Part shown: positions 8,772 through 17,938 of the stretch, piece by piece
Position numbering within the stretch: position 1 is the first letter of the stretch
How the letters are laid out: each line of letters opens with the position of its first letter
Assembly (NCBI RefSeq): GCF_003702045.1
Contig: NZ_RBTP01000048.1
Location: 124,001 to 188,000, forward strand
From: Pseudomonas viridiflava
GTDB lineage: Bacteria > Pseudomonadota > Gammaproteobacteria > Pseudomonadales > Pseudomonadaceae
Direction of reading: 5' to 3'
Length of the DNA: 64,000 nucleotides
The notes under the pieces: model-generated
What the model saw: the letters and a program-made list of their open reading frames with translations, nothing else
Database searches by the model: none
What the model was told of the DNA's origin: nothing
Program-made: the position numbers and the translations under genes

Positions 8772-8852
8772 CCGTCGTTAAGGTATTTGTTGCAGGATTT
8801 CATCGACGCTCTCGGGCGGGAAATTCGGCGACATTCTTGAAGGGAGAGAAAA

Positions 8853-10304
8853 ATGGCAAGTCCTATTTCAGCAACAATGGGTTTGGGTTCGGGTTTGCCA
8901 ATCGGCGACCTTGTCAAAGTATTGGTAGATTCCGACAAGGCAGCCAAGCAGACTCAGATCAATAAGCAAACCGCCTCCACTACAGCTTCGCTTTCGGGTG
9001 TCAGTCAGCTGACGTCTGCGCTGGCTGCTTTCCAGAAAACCATCGACACCCTCAACAGCACCACCACGCTGGCGTTCAATGGTTTTGCTGCGACCTCTGG
9101 CGATGAAAAGATCCTCAAAGCGACCGCTGGCAACGACGCGGTAAACGGCACTTACGCGATCAGTGTCACGCAATTGGCTACGCCTTCCAAAGTAGCGACG
9201 GCTGCGCTGAACCCCACGCAAACTAGTGCTATTCCGAGTGGTACTCTGGAAATCAGTCAAAATGGCACTACCCATAAAGTCGTGATCGCAAGCACGTCCA
9301 CGCTTCAACAGGTGCGTGACCAGGTCAACACGACGCTGCAGGGTAAAGGTATTACTGCCAACATCATTACTGACAATAATGGCTCTCGTCTGGTATTCAG
9401 TTCGACCACCACTGGCGCAGGGAGCGATATCTCTGTCAAAGGCGCTGCGGGCCAAGAGATGTTGAACATCGACGGCACCAAGTTGATGAGCGACACCAGC
9501 ACGGGTAACGATGCCAACGGCAAGCCTATCGGTGGCGCAGGCGCCATTTCCGGCGTAGCCAAAGATGCGCAGTTCACGGTTGACGGATTGAGCCTGACCA
9601 GTGCTTCGAACAAGGTAAGCGGCGCCATTTCCGGTCTGACCTTCGACCTGGTAGCGCCTACTGCCCCGGGAGCTGGGCCTACCAACGTTACCGTTGCAAC
9701 CAATACGGATGGTCTGAAGACGTCGCTGCAAAGTTTCGTCGACTCCTACAACACGATGGTCAAGCTCGTTTCGACCTTGACCAAGGGCACCGTCGATTCG
9801 GACGGTAAATACACCGCCGCGGCGCTGACCGGTGATGCTACCCCCCGCGCGTTGCTGGCAACCATCCGTAACGAGATCGCGTCAGCTACGTCCAAATCCG
9901 GCCTTGGCTCTCTCGCCCAGCTGGGTATCCAGACTCAGCAGTCTGACGGCACGTTGTCGTTGAACACCAGCACGTTCACGGCAGCGCTCAATGACAAAAA
10001 GCTGGGCAGCGAAGTCCAGGCTTTGTTTACCGGCGATGGCGGTCTGCTCTCGCGTATCAGTAAAGCCGTGTTGCCCTACAGCGAAGCGAAGGGTGTTCTG
10101 GCAAGCAAGACCACAAGCCTGTCAGCGATCCAGAAACGCTTGGCCAGTGATCAGGATGCTCTGGATCGAAGAATCGAAACCCTGACGGCTACCCTGACGA
10201 AGAAGTACAACGCGATGGACCTTGCCGTTGGTAAGCTCAAGGCGACGGCCAGCAGCATCACGTCGATCTTCGAAGCCATGAACGCGCAAAAGAACGCGTC
10301 ATAA
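8853..10304 (+). CDS. fliD: Flagellar filament cap protein FliD (HAP2)
   Basis: 483 residues. The N-terminal FliD domain covers residues about 10-110 (MGLGSGLPIGDLVKVLVDSD), and the C-terminal domain about 230-465 ends in a coiled-coil region. FliD forms the pentameric or hexameric cap that folds exported flagellin at the filament tip. The central part is Thr/Ser/Gly rich and variable, as expected for surface-exposed domains. GAAGGGAGAG precedes the ATG. A strong terminator follows at 10332. Confidence 0.96.
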   Translation: MASPISATMGLGSGLPIGDLVKVLVDSDKAAKQTQINKQTASTTASLSGVSQLTSALAAFQKTIDTLNSTTTLAFNGFAATSGDEKILKATAGNDAVNGTYAISVTQLATPSKVATAALNPTQTSAIPSGTLEISQNGTTHKVVIASTSTLQQVRDQVNTTLQGKGITANIITDNNGSRLVFSSTTTGAGSDISVKGAAGQEMLNIDGTKLMSDTSTGNDANGKPIGGAGAISGVAKDAQFTVDGLSLTSASNKVSGAISGLTFDLVAPTAPGAGPTNVTVATNTDGLKTSLQSFVDSYNTMVKLVSTLTKGTVDSDGKYTAAALTGDATPRALLATIRNEIASATSKSGLGSLAQLGIQTQQSDGTLSLNTSTFTAALNDKKLGSEVQALFTGDGGLLSRISKAVLPYSEAKGVLASKTTSLSAIQKRLASDQDALDRRIETLTATLTKKYNAMDLAVGKLKATASSITSIFEAMNAQKNAS

Positions 10305-10331
10305 GTCTCATTTGCCGATTATTGTGCTTGC

Positions 10332-10365
10332 CAACAACCCGACCCTGTGTCGGGTTGTTGTTTTT
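10332..10365 (+). terminator. Rho-independent terminator after fliD
   Basis: CAACAACCCGA and TCGGGTTGTTG make an 11-bp perfect stem with a 7-base loop, followed by five T. It ends the fliC-flaG-fliD transcript five bases before the next -35 element. Confidence 0.88.
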
Positions 10366-10369
10366 GGGC

Positions 10370-10396
10370 TAAAGTTTTTTCGCGCCGCGTCGATAG
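10370..10396 (+). promoter_or_regulatory. FliA (sigma-28) promoter of fliS-fliT
   Basis: TAAAGTTT, 11 bases, then GTCGATAG: a perfect -35 and a -10 with two mismatches to GCCGATAA. It starts directly after the fliD terminator, so the chaperone genes have their own late-class promoter. The leader would be about 33 bases. Confidence 0.72.
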
Positions 10397-10436
10397 CTTG
10401 ACTATAAGTGTTCTGGATTTATCACGAGGTCCCCCT

Positions 10437-10826
10437 ATGAATCCGATGTTAGCGTTGCGGCAGTATCAGAAAATTGGTTCCCAGGCTCAGACCTCGGAAG
10501 CAAGCCCCCACCGTCTGGTTCAGATGTTGATGGAGGGCGGTCTGGATCGCATCGCCCAGGCAAAGGGTGCGATGGCTCGCAAGGACATCGCCAACAAGGG
10601 CGTGTTCATCAGCAAGGCCATTGGTATCGTGGGAGGCCTGCGTGAGGGTCTTGATCTGGAAAACGAGCCGTCTGAAGCGCTGGTCAGGCAGGACAGCCTG
10701 TACAGCTATATGATGAAGCGGCTGGTGGAAGCCAATGCGCGCAACGATCAAAAGATGCTGGATGAAGTCGCAGGCCTCCTGATTACGGTCAAGGAAGGTT
10801 GGGATGCCATCGGTGCTGTGCAATAA
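10437..10826 (+). CDS. fliS: Flagellar export chaperone FliS
   Basis: 129 residues, starting MNPMLALRQYQKIG with the FliS signature (ASPHRLVQMLMEGGLDRI). FliS binds the C-terminus of flagellin in the cytoplasm and prevents premature polymerisation. The length matches the family. ATG 10437 follows GAGGTCCCC and starts at the conserved N-terminus; longer upstream extension of the frame would read through the promoter and terminator and is rejected. Confidence 0.95.
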   Translation: MNPMLALRQYQKIGSQAQTSEASPHRLVQMLMEGGLDRIAQAKGAMARKDIANKGVFISKAIGIVGGLREGLDLENEPSEALVRQDSLYSYMMKRLVEANARNDQKMLDEVAGLLITVKEGWDAIGAVQ

Positions 10827-10856
10827 GGTTTTTGCTGTCCTGAGGAGACGAACATC

Positions 10857-11153
10857 ATGAGTGTTGCACTCAAGCGTATCGAAGAAACCCGTGAAGCCTT
10901 GGTCGGGGCATTGGCCGAACGCGACTGGGAAGCGATCGGCAAGCTTGACCAGGCATGTCGTGAATGCATGGAGGCTGTGGTCAGTGACGCTCCTGAAGAC
11001 GATGCGGGGCTGCGCAGTAATCTGGAGGCGCTTTTGGGGGTCTATCGGCAGTTGATTGACGTTGCAACCGGCGAACGTCAAGCAATCGTCGATGAAATGG
11101 CACAAATCCAGAATGCTAAAAACGCAACGAAGGTCTATCATCTCTTCGGCTAG
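10857..11153 (+). CDS. fliT: FliT-like flagellar chaperone
   Basis: 98 residues, almost entirely helical, beginning MSVALKRIEETREALVGAL. Size, position directly after fliS and helical make-up fit the FliT group (the corresponding Pseudomonas gene has also been called fleP). FliT proteins chaperone the cap protein FliD, whose gene is just upstream. TGAGGAG precedes the ATG. FliT sequences are poorly conserved, so the name rests mainly on context. Confidence 0.78.
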   Translation: MSVALKRIEETREALVGALAERDWEAIGKLDQACRECMEAVVSDAPEDDAGLRSNLEALLGVYRQLIDVATGERQAIVDEMAQIQNAKNATKVYHLFG

Positions 11154-11160
11154 CTTTTAT

Positions 11161-11183
11161 TTGTCGGTTTAATTATCCGACAA
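11161..11183. other. Inverted repeat downstream of fliT
   Basis: TTGTCGG and CCGACAA form a 7-bp stem around a 9-base loop just after the fliT stop. No T-run follows it, so it is at best a weak terminator; it could be an mRNA end or a protein site upstream of fleQ. Confidence 0.4.
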
Positions 11184-11217
11184 GAAGTTCGCCATAAATT
11201 TGACTGTGTTCGTTTTT

Positions 11218-11246
11218 TTGACTTAACTAGTGATGTTTACTATTTT
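11218..11246 (+). promoter_or_regulatory. Sigma-70 type promoter of fleQ
   Basis: TTGACT, a 17-base spacer and TATTTT. The spacing is ideal, and this suits the master regulator, which must be made before the sigma-54 and sigma-28 tiers. The predicted leader is about 80 bases. No regulator site was identified with confidence. Confidence 0.55.
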
Positions 11247-11331
11247 CTGGCGTCTCAACGTTTATAACGACTGAGCAGCCAAGCTGCCCCCCAATCATGG
11301 GCATTGAGTTGACTAGGGAAGTTGCTATTGC

Positions 11332-12807
11332 ATGTGGCGTGAAATCAAGATTCTGCTAATCGATGACGATAGCCAGCGCCGCCGGGATCTGGCGGTTATC
11401 CTGAACTTCCTTGGCGAAGAAAATCTTTCCTGTTCCAGTCAAGACTGGCAACAGGTCGTAGGCTCGTTAGGGTCTACGCGGGAAGTGCTTTGCGTGCTGA
11501 TCGGCAACGTAAACGCCCCGGGCAGCCTTCAAGGACTGCTTAAGACCATCGCTGCATGGGATGAGTTCCTTCCCGTTTTGCTTTTGGGCGAAAGTTCTTC
11601 CGTAGAGCTTCCGGAAGACATGCGCAGACGCGTTTTGTCTGCACTGGAAATGCCGCCCAGCTACAGCAAACTGCTCGACTCTCTGCACCGCGCCCAGGTC
11701 TATCGTGAGATGTACGATCAGGCCCGCGAACGGGGTCGTCACCGCGAACCCAATCTGTTCCGGAGCCTGGTTGGTACCAGCCGTGCGATTCAGCACGTGC
11801 GCCAGATGATGCAGCAGGTGGCCGATACCGATGCCAGCGTTCTGATCCTGGGCGAGTCGGGCACCGGCAAGGAAGTCGTTGCGCGCAACCTGCATTACCA
11901 TTCCAAGCGCCGTGATGCGCCGTTCGTGCCCGTCAACTGCGGCGCGATTCCGGCCGAGTTGCTGGAGAGCGAACTGTTCGGGCATGAGAAGGGCGCCTTT
12001 ACCGGTGCGATTACCAGCCGTGCCGGCCGGTTCGAACTGGCTAACGGCGGCACTCTGTTTCTCGACGAAATCGGCGATATGCCGTTGCCAATGCAGGTCA
12101 AACTGTTGCGTGTGCTGCAGGAGCGCACATTTGAGCGCGTAGGCAGCAACAAAACACAGAGCATCGATGTGCGCATCATTGCAGCGACGCACAAGAATCT
12201 CGAGAGCATGATCGAGCTGGGCAGCTTCCGTGAAGACCTTTATTACCGTCTGAACGTGTTCCCGATCGAAATGGCTCCGCTGCGTGAACGTGTGGAAGAC
12301 ATTCCGTTGCTTATGAACGAACTGATCTCGCGTATGGAGCATGAAAAGCGCGGCTCTATCCGTTTCAATTCCGCGGCCATCATGTCGTTGTGTCGCCATG
12401 CGTTTCCGGGCAATGTGCGCGAACTCGCCAACCTGGTCGAGCGTATGGCGATCATGCATCCCTATGGGGTGATCGGGGTCGCCGAGCTGCCGAAGAAGTT
12501 TCGCTACGTTGACGATGAAGACGAGCAAATGGTCGACAGTCTGCGCAGTGATATCGAAGAGCGTGTCGCCATCAATGGGCACACGCCGAACTTCGCATCC
12601 GGTGCGTTGCTGCCGCCAGAGGGGCTGGACCTCAAAGACTATTTGGGTGGCCTCGAACAAGGCTTGATTCAGCAGGCGCTGGATGATGCCAACGGCATCG
12701 TTGCCCGTGCGGCCGAACGTCTGCGCATCCGCCGCACGACACTGGTCGAAAAGATGCGCAAGTACGGTATGAGCCGTCGTGAAGGTGATGAACAGGCGGA
12801 GGATTGA
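11332..12807 (+). CDS. fleQ: Flagellar master regulator FleQ (sigma-54 enhancer-binding protein)
   Basis: 491 residues. An atypical N-terminal receiver (1-125) has Asn59 where response regulators carry the phosphorylated Asp, as is known for FleQ. The AAA+ domain follows: Walker A GESGTGK at 174-180, the sigma-54 contact loop GAFTGA at 221-226, and Walker B LFLDE near 242. A Fis-type helix-turn-helix forms the C-terminus. FleQ binds ATP and cyclic-di-GMP and activates fleSR and early flagellar genes while controlling exopolysaccharide genes. It has its own upstream promoter, and a terminator follows immediately, so it is monocistronic. Confidence 0.97.
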   Translation: MWREIKILLIDDDSQRRRDLAVILNFLGEENLSCSSQDWQQVVGSLGSTREVLCVLIGNVNAPGSLQGLLKTIAAWDEFLPVLLLGESSSVELPEDMRRRVLSALEMPPSYSKLLDSLHRAQVYREMYDQARERGRHREPNLFRSLVGTSRAIQHVRQMMQQVADTDASVLILGESGTGKEVVARNLHYHSKRRDAPFVPVNCGAIPAELLESELFGHEKGAFTGAITSRAGRFELANGGTLFLDEIGDMPLPMQVKLLRVLQERTFERVGSNKTQSIDVRIIAATHKNLESMIELGSFREDLYYRLNVFPIEMAPLRERVEDIPLLMNELISRMEHEKRGSIRFNSAAIMSLCRHAFPGNVRELANLVERMAIMHPYGVIGVAELPKKFRYVDDEDEQMVDSLRSDIEERVAINGHTPNFASGALLPPEGLDLKDYLGGLEQGLIQQALDDANGIVARAAERLRIRRTTLVEKMRKYGMSRREGDEQAED

Positions 12808-12834
12808 CGCTTGTTCAACGTGCCAAAAATCAAG

Positions 12835-12860
12835 CCCCTGAATTTTCAGGGGTTTTTTTT
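12835..12860 (+). terminator. Rho-independent terminator after fleQ
   Basis: CCCCTGAA and TTCAGGGG with a two-base nominal loop, then eight T. It is strong and is directly followed by the sigma-54 promoter of fleSR. Confidence 0.88.
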
Positions 12861-12876
12861 CGGCACGCGGATTGCA
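12861..12876 (+). promoter_or_regulatory. Sigma-54 promoter of fleSR
   Basis: CGGCACGCGGATTGCA matches TGGCACG-N4-TTGCA with one mismatch; GG and GC have the required 12-base register. It abuts the fleQ terminator and lies 54 bases before fleS. FleQ-dependent sigma-54 transcription of fleSR is established in P. aeruginosa. Confidence 0.82.
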
Positions 12877-12929
12877 AAGTCTCTCGTAACACACCGTTTA
12901 ATGACGGTCCGCCACGCGAGAGATGATTT

Positions 12930-14144
12930 ATGTCCAACGCCGCTCACATCGCTTCCACTCTGTCTGTACGGGCGCTTCCTCCTTTGGAACTGGAGAGTCG
13001 TCAGGGGTTGGAGCAAGCGTTTTCGCTGTTCAACCAGATGTCGGCGCAACTGACCGATTCCTACGGATTGCTGGAAGCGCGCGTGACTGAACTCAAGGGT
13101 GAGCTGGCCCAGGCCGCTGTGCAGCGGCTTCATGAGTTGGCGGAAAAAGAGCGGCTGGCCAATCGTCTTCAGAACCTGCTCGACCTGTTGCCGGGTGGCG
13201 TTATCGTCATCGACGGCATGGGCGTGGTTCGCGAGGCCAATCCTGCGGCAATCGACCTCTTGGGCCAGCCATTGCTGGGCATGCTGTGGCGACATGTGAT
13301 CAGCCGTTGCTTTGCTCCACGTGAAGACGATGGTCATGAAATCTCCCTGAAGGACGGACGTCGCCTGTCAATTTCCACCCGTTCGCTGGATGCCGAGCCC
13401 GGTCAGCTGGTGTTGCTCAATGACCTGACTGAAACCCGCCGCCTGCAGGAGCAGTTGTCCCGCCATGAGCGGTTGTCGTCCCTGGGGCGGATGGTCGCTT
13501 CTCTGGCGCATCAGATTCGCACGCCGTTGTCGGCGGCGATGATTTACGCCAGCCACCTGACCGAACAGCAATTGCCGGTGGAAACTCAGCAGCGTTTCGC
13601 TGGCCGGCTCAAAGAGCGCCTGCATGAGCTTGAGCATCAGGTACGCGACATGCTGGTGTTTGCCCGTGGCGAGCTACCCCTGACTGACCGGATTGCACCG
13701 GGTGCGCTGTTTCAGGCACTGCAAAATGCCGCAGCGACTCATCTGCAAGGTGTTGCGGTGCGCTGGCAGTGCGACAGCGTTCAGGGCGAATTGCTGTGCA
13801 ACCGCGATACCCTGGTGGGCGCATTGCTGAATCTGGTCGAAAACGCTGTGCAGGCCAGCGCGGGCCACACGCGCTTGAAAATACACGTTTACAGTCGCGG
13901 CAATACGCTGCGGCTGTGTTTCAGCGACAACGGCAGCGGCATGGATAAGGCGGCTCTGTCGCGCATCGGTGAGCCTTTCTTTACTACCAAGACCACCGGC
14001 ACCGGCCTTGGCCTTGCGGTGGTCACTGCGGTCACCCGTGCTCATCAGGGTGATGTGCAGTACCGCTCGCGTGTCGGGCGCGGCACCTGTGCCATCGTCA
14101 GCCTGCCCTTGATTCCCGCCGCCAGCTCAGTGAGTGACAGCTGA
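12930..14144 (+). CDS. fleS: Sensor histidine kinase FleS
   Basis: 404 residues with no transmembrane segment, so cytoplasmic. A helical N-terminus precedes a PAS domain at about 80-165 (LLDLLPGGVIVIDGMG). The phosphorylation site is His194 in SLAHQIRTPLSAAM. The HATPase domain at about 285-395 has an N box (NLVENAVQAS), a G box (DNGSGMD) and a GTGLGL box. FleS phosphorylates FleR, which switches on the second sigma-54 tier (basal body and hook). Its stop overlaps the fleR start as TGATG, so the pair is translationally coupled. Confidence 0.95.
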   Translation: MSNAAHIASTLSVRALPPLELESRQGLEQAFSLFNQMSAQLTDSYGLLEARVTELKGELAQAAVQRLHELAEKERLANRLQNLLDLLPGGVIVIDGMGVVREANPAAIDLLGQPLLGMLWRHVISRCFAPREDDGHEISLKDGRRLSISTRSLDAEPGQLVLLNDLTETRRLQEQLSRHERLSSLGRMVASLAHQIRTPLSAAMIYASHLTEQQLPVETQQRFAGRLKERLHELEHQVRDMLVFARGELPLTDRIAPGALFQALQNAAATHLQGVAVRWQCDSVQGELLCNRDTLVGALLNLVENAVQASAGHTRLKIHVYSRGNTLRLCFSDNGSGMDKAALSRIGEPFFTTKTTGTGLGLAVVTAVTRAHQGDVQYRSRVGRGTCAIVSLPLIPAASSVSDS

Positions 14145-15559
14145 TGTCGATCAAGGTGTTGTTGGTCGAAGACGACCGTTCGTTGCGTGAAGCCTTGGGT
14201 GAAACGCTGGAGCTGGCGGGTTACGGCTACAGTGCCGTCGGTTCCGCCGAAGAGGCATTGCTGACGGTCGAGTCCGAGCCGTTCAGCCTGGTGATCAGTG
14301 ATGTGAACATGCCGGGCATGGACGGTCACCAGTTGCTGGCGCTGCTGCGTCAACGTCATCCGCAACTGCCGGTGCTGCTCATGACCGCGCACGGTGCTGT
14401 CGAGCGCGCCGTCGATGCCATGCGCCAAGGCGCCGCCGATTATCTGGTCAAGCCTTTCGAGCCCAAGGCATTGCTGGCGCTGGTTGCACGCCACGCACTG
14501 GGGCGTCTGGGGCCGGCCGAGGGAGAAGGCCCGATTGCGGTAGAGCCCGCCAGCATTCAATTGCTCAACTTGGCCAGTCGTGTGGCGAAAAGCGACTCCA
14601 CCGTGCTTATTTCCGGCGAGTCGGGGACCGGCAAGGAAGTGCTGGCCAGATTCATTCATCAAAACTCGCCGCGTGCCGATAAGCCTTTTATTGCGATCAA
14701 CTGCGCGGCGATCCCGGACAACATGCTTGAGGCGACGTTGTTCGGTCATGAGAAAGGCTCGTTCACGGGTGCAATTGCGGCTCAGGCAGGCAAATTCGAA
14801 CAGGCCGACGGTGGCACGATTTTGCTTGATGAGATTTCAGAGATGCCGATGGGCCTGCAGGCCAAGCTGCTGCGGGTGCTTCAGGAGCGTGAAGTAGAGC
14901 GGGTCGGGGCGCGTAAGCCCATTATTCTGGACATCCGTGTGCTGGCCACCACCAACCGTGATCTGGCGGGCGAAGTGGCGGCGGGGCGTTTCCGTGAAGA
15001 CCTGTTTTATCGGCTTTCGGTATTTCCGTTGGCTTGGCAGGCACTGCGTCAAAGGACTGCCGATATTTTGCCGCTGGCTGAGCGTCTTCTGGCCAAGCAC
15101 GTCAATAAAATGAAGCACGCACCTGTGCGCCTGTCAGCGGACGCGCAGGCGTGTCTGATCAGTTATCCGTGGCCGGGTAATGTGCGTGAACTGGACAATG
15201 CGGTCCAGCGCGCCTTGATTCTGCAGCAAGGGGGTGTGATTCAAGCCCAGGATTTCTGTCTTGCCGGGCCGGTGGGAAGCGTGCCTTCTCCTGCGGTTCA
15301 GGCACCCGCGCAGCCTACGCCTGTCACGTTGGTGGCGGATAATGCGCCGGTGGCCGGGGGCTCAGAGTCTGCGGGCGCGCTGGGTGATGACCTTAGGCGC
15401 CGTGAATTTCAGATGATCATCGATACGCTGCGCGCCGAGCGCGGTCGTCGCAAGGAAGCAGCCGAGCGGCTGGGCATCAGTCCGCGAACGTTGCGTTACA
15501 AGCTGGCGCAGATGCGTGACGCCGGCATGGATGTGGAAGGCTATCTGTTTGCGACCTGA
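14144..15559 (+). CDS. fleR: Response regulator FleR (sigma-54 enhancer-binding protein)
   Basis: 471 residues: a receiver with phosphoacceptor Asp53 (ISDVNMPGMD), then an AAA+ domain with Walker A GESGTGKE, the sigma-54 loop GSFTGA and Walker B TILLDE, and a C-terminal Fis-type helix-turn-helix (AAERLGISPRTLRYKL). An Ala/Pro-rich linker precedes the DNA-binding domain. FleR activates fliE and other basal-body and hook promoters when phosphorylated by FleS. The next gene downstream, fliE, has a sigma-54 promoter and is an expected target. Confidence 0.96.
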   Translation: MSIKVLLVEDDRSLREALGETLELAGYGYSAVGSAEEALLTVESEPFSLVISDVNMPGMDGHQLLALLRQRHPQLPVLLMTAHGAVERAVDAMRQGAADYLVKPFEPKALLALVARHALGRLGPAEGEGPIAVEPASIQLLNLASRVAKSDSTVLISGESGTGKEVLARFIHQNSPRADKPFIAINCAAIPDNMLEATLFGHEKGSFTGAIAAQAGKFEQADGGTILLDEISEMPMGLQAKLLRVLQEREVERVGARKPIILDIRVLATTNRDLAGEVAAGRFREDLFYRLSVFPLAWQALRQRTADILPLAERLLAKHVNKMKHAPVRLSADAQACLISYPWPGNVRELDNAVQRALILQQGGVIQAQDFCLAGPVGSVPSPAVQAPAQPTPVTLVADNAPVAGGSESAGALGDDLRRREFQMIIDTLRAERGRRKEAAERLGISPRTLRYKLAQMRDAGMDVEGYLFAT

Positions 15560-15580
15560 CTGCCACAGGCGGATGGTCAG

Positions 15581-15595
15581 CAGACCGATGGTCTG
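15581..15595 (+). terminator. Weak hairpin after fleR
   Basis: CAGACC and GGTCTG with a three-base loop, followed five bases later by TTTT. It may end the fleSR transcript, but the stem is short and the T-run is displaced. Confidence 0.35.
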
Positions 15596-15679
15596 ATCTG
15601 TTTTACCCGATTTACCGTATCGGCAATATACCAGGGAAGGCTCGTAAGCCTCGCTCTGCGGGGGTTCTGGCGGCGATGT

Positions 15680-15695
15680 CATGTCATACGACATG
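15680..15695. promoter_or_regulatory. Inverted repeat upstream of the fliE sigma-54 promoter
   Basis: CATGTC and GACATG face each other across four bases, about 40 bases upstream of the sigma-54 promoter at 15734. The position and symmetry would suit an enhancer-binding protein such as FleR. The half-site was not seen at the other sigma-54 promoters of the window. Confidence 0.35.
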
Positions 15696-15733
15696 AGAAT
15701 CGAAAGTGGTGTGGCATATTGCCGCCATCTAGC

Positions 15734-15749
15734 TGGCACCGTTGTTGCT
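15734..15749 (+). promoter_or_regulatory. Sigma-54 promoter of the fliEFGHIJ operon
   Basis: TGGCACCGTTGTTGCT matches TGGCACG-N4-TTGCT almost perfectly. It lies about 60 bases before fliE. FleR-dependent sigma-54 control of fliE is known in P. aeruginosa. Confidence 0.87.
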
Positions 15750-15811
15750 AAGTCATCTGTATCCGCTGAATCAGTGTCAAAAATTTGCGGGCCTTACGAG
15801 AGAAAACGTCC

Positions 15812-16141
15812 ATGAGCCAAGGTGTTGAATTTAATCGCTTGATGTTGGATATGCGGGCCATGCAGATGGATGCGATGGCTGCACCCAAACCTGTGTCCGG
15901 TCCTCAGGAAGCAGGCGCCAGCAGTTTTGCCGACATGCTTGGCCAGGCCGTCAACAAGGTCGCGTCCACCCAGCAGGCTTCCAGCCAGTTGGCCAACGCC
16001 TTTGAGATCGGCAAGAGTGGCGTCGATCTGACAGACGTCATGATTTCTTCGCAGAAAGCCAGCGTGTCGTTTCAGGCCTTGACCCAGGTGCGTAACAAAC
16101 TGGTCCAGGCTTATCAAGACATCATGCAGATGCCGGTTTAA
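15812..16141 (+). CDS. fliE: Flagellar hook-basal body protein FliE
   Basis: 109 residues starting [10 protein letters not shown] with the conserved C-terminal half ([21 protein letters not shown]). FliE joins the MS ring to the proximal rod. ATG 15812 gives the family length; a longer reading from 15785 would cover the leader and is rejected. First gene of the fliEFGHIJ operon, 15 bases before fliF. Confidence 0.96.
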   Translation: MSQGVEFNRLMLDMRAMQMDAMAAPKPVSGPQEAGASSFADMLGQAVNKVASTQQASSQLANAFEIGKSGVDLTDVMISSQKASVSFQALTQVRNKLVQAYQDIMQMPV

Positions 16142-16156
16142 GGGACGTACTGAGTC

Positions 16157-17938
16157 ATGGCCGAAGCAACAGCCGATCCTGTTCCAGCAAGAGCGGGCGC
16201 CTCCGACAAGAAACCGTTGTTCGGGCTCTCGTTTCTGGAAAACCTTTCTGAAATGACCATGCTGCGTCAGATCGGCCTCATGGTCGGTCTGGCCGCAAGC
16301 GTGGCCATTGGCTTTGCCGTGGTGCTGTGGTCGCAACAGCCTGACTATCGTCCGTTGTACGGCAGCCTTGCTGGCATGGACAGCAAGCAGATCATGGACA
16401 CCCTGACGGCGGCGAACATCAACTACACCGTGGAGCCCAACTCCGGCGCTCTGCTGGTCAAGGCCGATGACGTGCAGCGTGCGCGCATTCAGTTGGCTCA
16501 GGCCGGCGTTGTGCAGACCGATGCCAACGTCGGTTTCGAGATCCTGGACAAGGATCAGGGTCTGGGCACCAGTCAGTTCATGGAGGCCACGCGCTATCGC
16601 CGTGGTCTTGAAGGTGAGCTTGCGCGTACCATTTCCGCCTTGAACAACGTCAAGGGTGCTCGCGTACACCTGGCGATTCCAAAAAGCTCGGTGTTCGTTC
16701 GTGACGACCGCAAGCCAAGTGCCTCGGTACTGGTGGAGCTGTACGCCGGTCGCTCGCTAGAGCCAAGTCAGGTCACGGCGATCATTAACCTGGTAGCAAC
16801 CAGCGTTCCGGAATTGAGCAAATCGCAGATCACGGTCGTGGACCAGAAGGGCGCGTTGCTCTCCGATCAGGCCGAGAACTCCGAGCTGACGATGGCGGGC
16901 AAGCAGTTCGATTACAGCCGCCGCATGGAAGGCATGCTGACTCAGCGTGTACAGAACATCCTGCAGCCGATTCTGGGCTCTGATCGCTACAAGGCCGAAG
17001 TGTCGGCCGTGGTGGATTTCAGCGCTGTCGAGTCGACTGCCGAAAGCTTCAACCCCGATCAGCCTGCGCTGCGCAGTGAGCAGTCGGTCAATGAACAGCG
17101 TTCCAGCAGTTCGGGTCCGCAAGGCGTTCCGGGTGCGTTGAGCAACCAGCCGCCAGGCCCTGCGACCGCGCCTCAGACCGCTGGTGCTGCTGGCGCAGCT
17201 GCAGCCGCTATCGCTCCGGGTCAACCGCTGCTGGATGCCAACGGCCAACAGATCATGGATCCGGCTACCGGGCAGCCTGCCTTGGCGCCATATCCGGCTG
17301 ACAAGCGTGTGCAGTCCACCAAGAACTTCGAACTCGACCGTTCCATCAGCCACACCAAGCAGCAGCAGGGCCGTTTGACGCGCCTGTCGGTTGCCGTGGT
17401 GGTGGACGACATGGTCAAGACCAACGCCGCCAACGGTGAAGTGAGCCGTGCGCCGTGGAGTGCTGCCGATCTGGCTCGTTTCACGCGTCTGGTGCAAGAC
17501 GCGGTCGGCTTCGACGCCAGCCGTGGCGACAGTGTCAGCGTGATCAACGTACCGTTCTCCAGCGAGCGTGCCGAAGTGCTGCCCGAGGCTTCGTTCTACT
17601 CGCAGCCCTGGTTCTGGGACATCGTCAAACAGGCTGTGGGTGTGATCTTCATCCTGATTCTGGTTTTCGGCGTGCTGCGTCCGGTGCTGAACAACATCAC
17701 CACCGGCAAGAGCCGCGAGCTGGCCGGTTTCGGTGGCGACGCGGAGCTGGGTGGCATGGGCGGCCTGGATGGCGAACTGTCCAACGATCGTGTCAGCCTG
17801 GGTGGTCCGCAAAGTATTCTGCTGCCTAGCCCAACCGAAGGTTATGACGCACAGCTGAACGCAATCAAGAGCCTGGTGGCTGAAGATCCGGGTCGTGTGG
17901 CCCAGGTCGTGAAAGAGTGGATTAACACTGATGAATGA
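16157..17938 (+). CDS. fliF: Flagellar MS-ring protein FliF
   Basis: 593 residues, with a transmembrane helix near residues 40-58 and a second near 485-505. Between them lie the periplasmic YscJ/FliF ring-building domains and a Gln/Ala/Pro-rich loop around residues 310-380. The cytoplasmic C-terminus binds FliG. FliF is the scaffold on which switch and export gate assemble. Its end overlaps fliG by 8 bases, which implies coupled translation of these binding partners. Confidence 0.97.
   Translation: MAEATADPVPARAGASDKKPLFGLSFLENLSEMTMLRQIGLMVGLAASVAIGFAVVLWSQQPDYRPLYGSLAGMDSKQIMDTLTAANINYTVEPNSGALLVKADDVQRARIQLAQAGVVQTDANVGFEILDKDQGLGTSQFMEATRYRRGLEGELARTISALNNVKGARVHLAIPKSSVFVRDDRKPSASVLVELYAGRSLEPSQVTAIINLVATSVPELSKSQITVVDQKGALLSDQAENSELTMAGKQFDYSRRMEGMLTQRVQNILQPILGSDRYKAEVSAVVDFSAVESTAESFNPDQPALRSEQSVNEQRSSSSGPQGVPGALSNQPPGPATAPQTAGAAGAAAAAIAPGQPLLDANGQQIMDPATGQPALAPYPADKRVQSTKNFELDRSISHTKQQQGRLTRLSVAVVVDDMVKTNAANGEVSRAPWSAADLARFTRLVQDAVGFDASRGDSVSVINVPFSSERAEVLPEASFYSQPWFWDIVKQAVGVIFILILVFGVLRPVLNNITTGKSRELAGFGGDAELGGMGGLDGELSNDRVSLGGPQSILLPSPTEGYDAQLNAIKSLVAEDPGRVAQVVKEWINTDE

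Noticed and set aside
8781..8795. Possible sigma-54 promoter before fliD
   Set aside because: GG and GC are 10 bases apart instead of 12, and the -24 element is poor.
11332..11700. FleQ receiver as a normal phosphorylated receiver
   Set aside because: Asn59 replaces the phosphoacceptor Asp. This is a known property of FleQ, not a local mutation.
11467..12894. Minus-strand ORF of 475 codons opposite fleQ
   Set aside because: Complement of the AAA+ domain coding sequence. It also runs through the fleQ terminator and the fleSR promoter.
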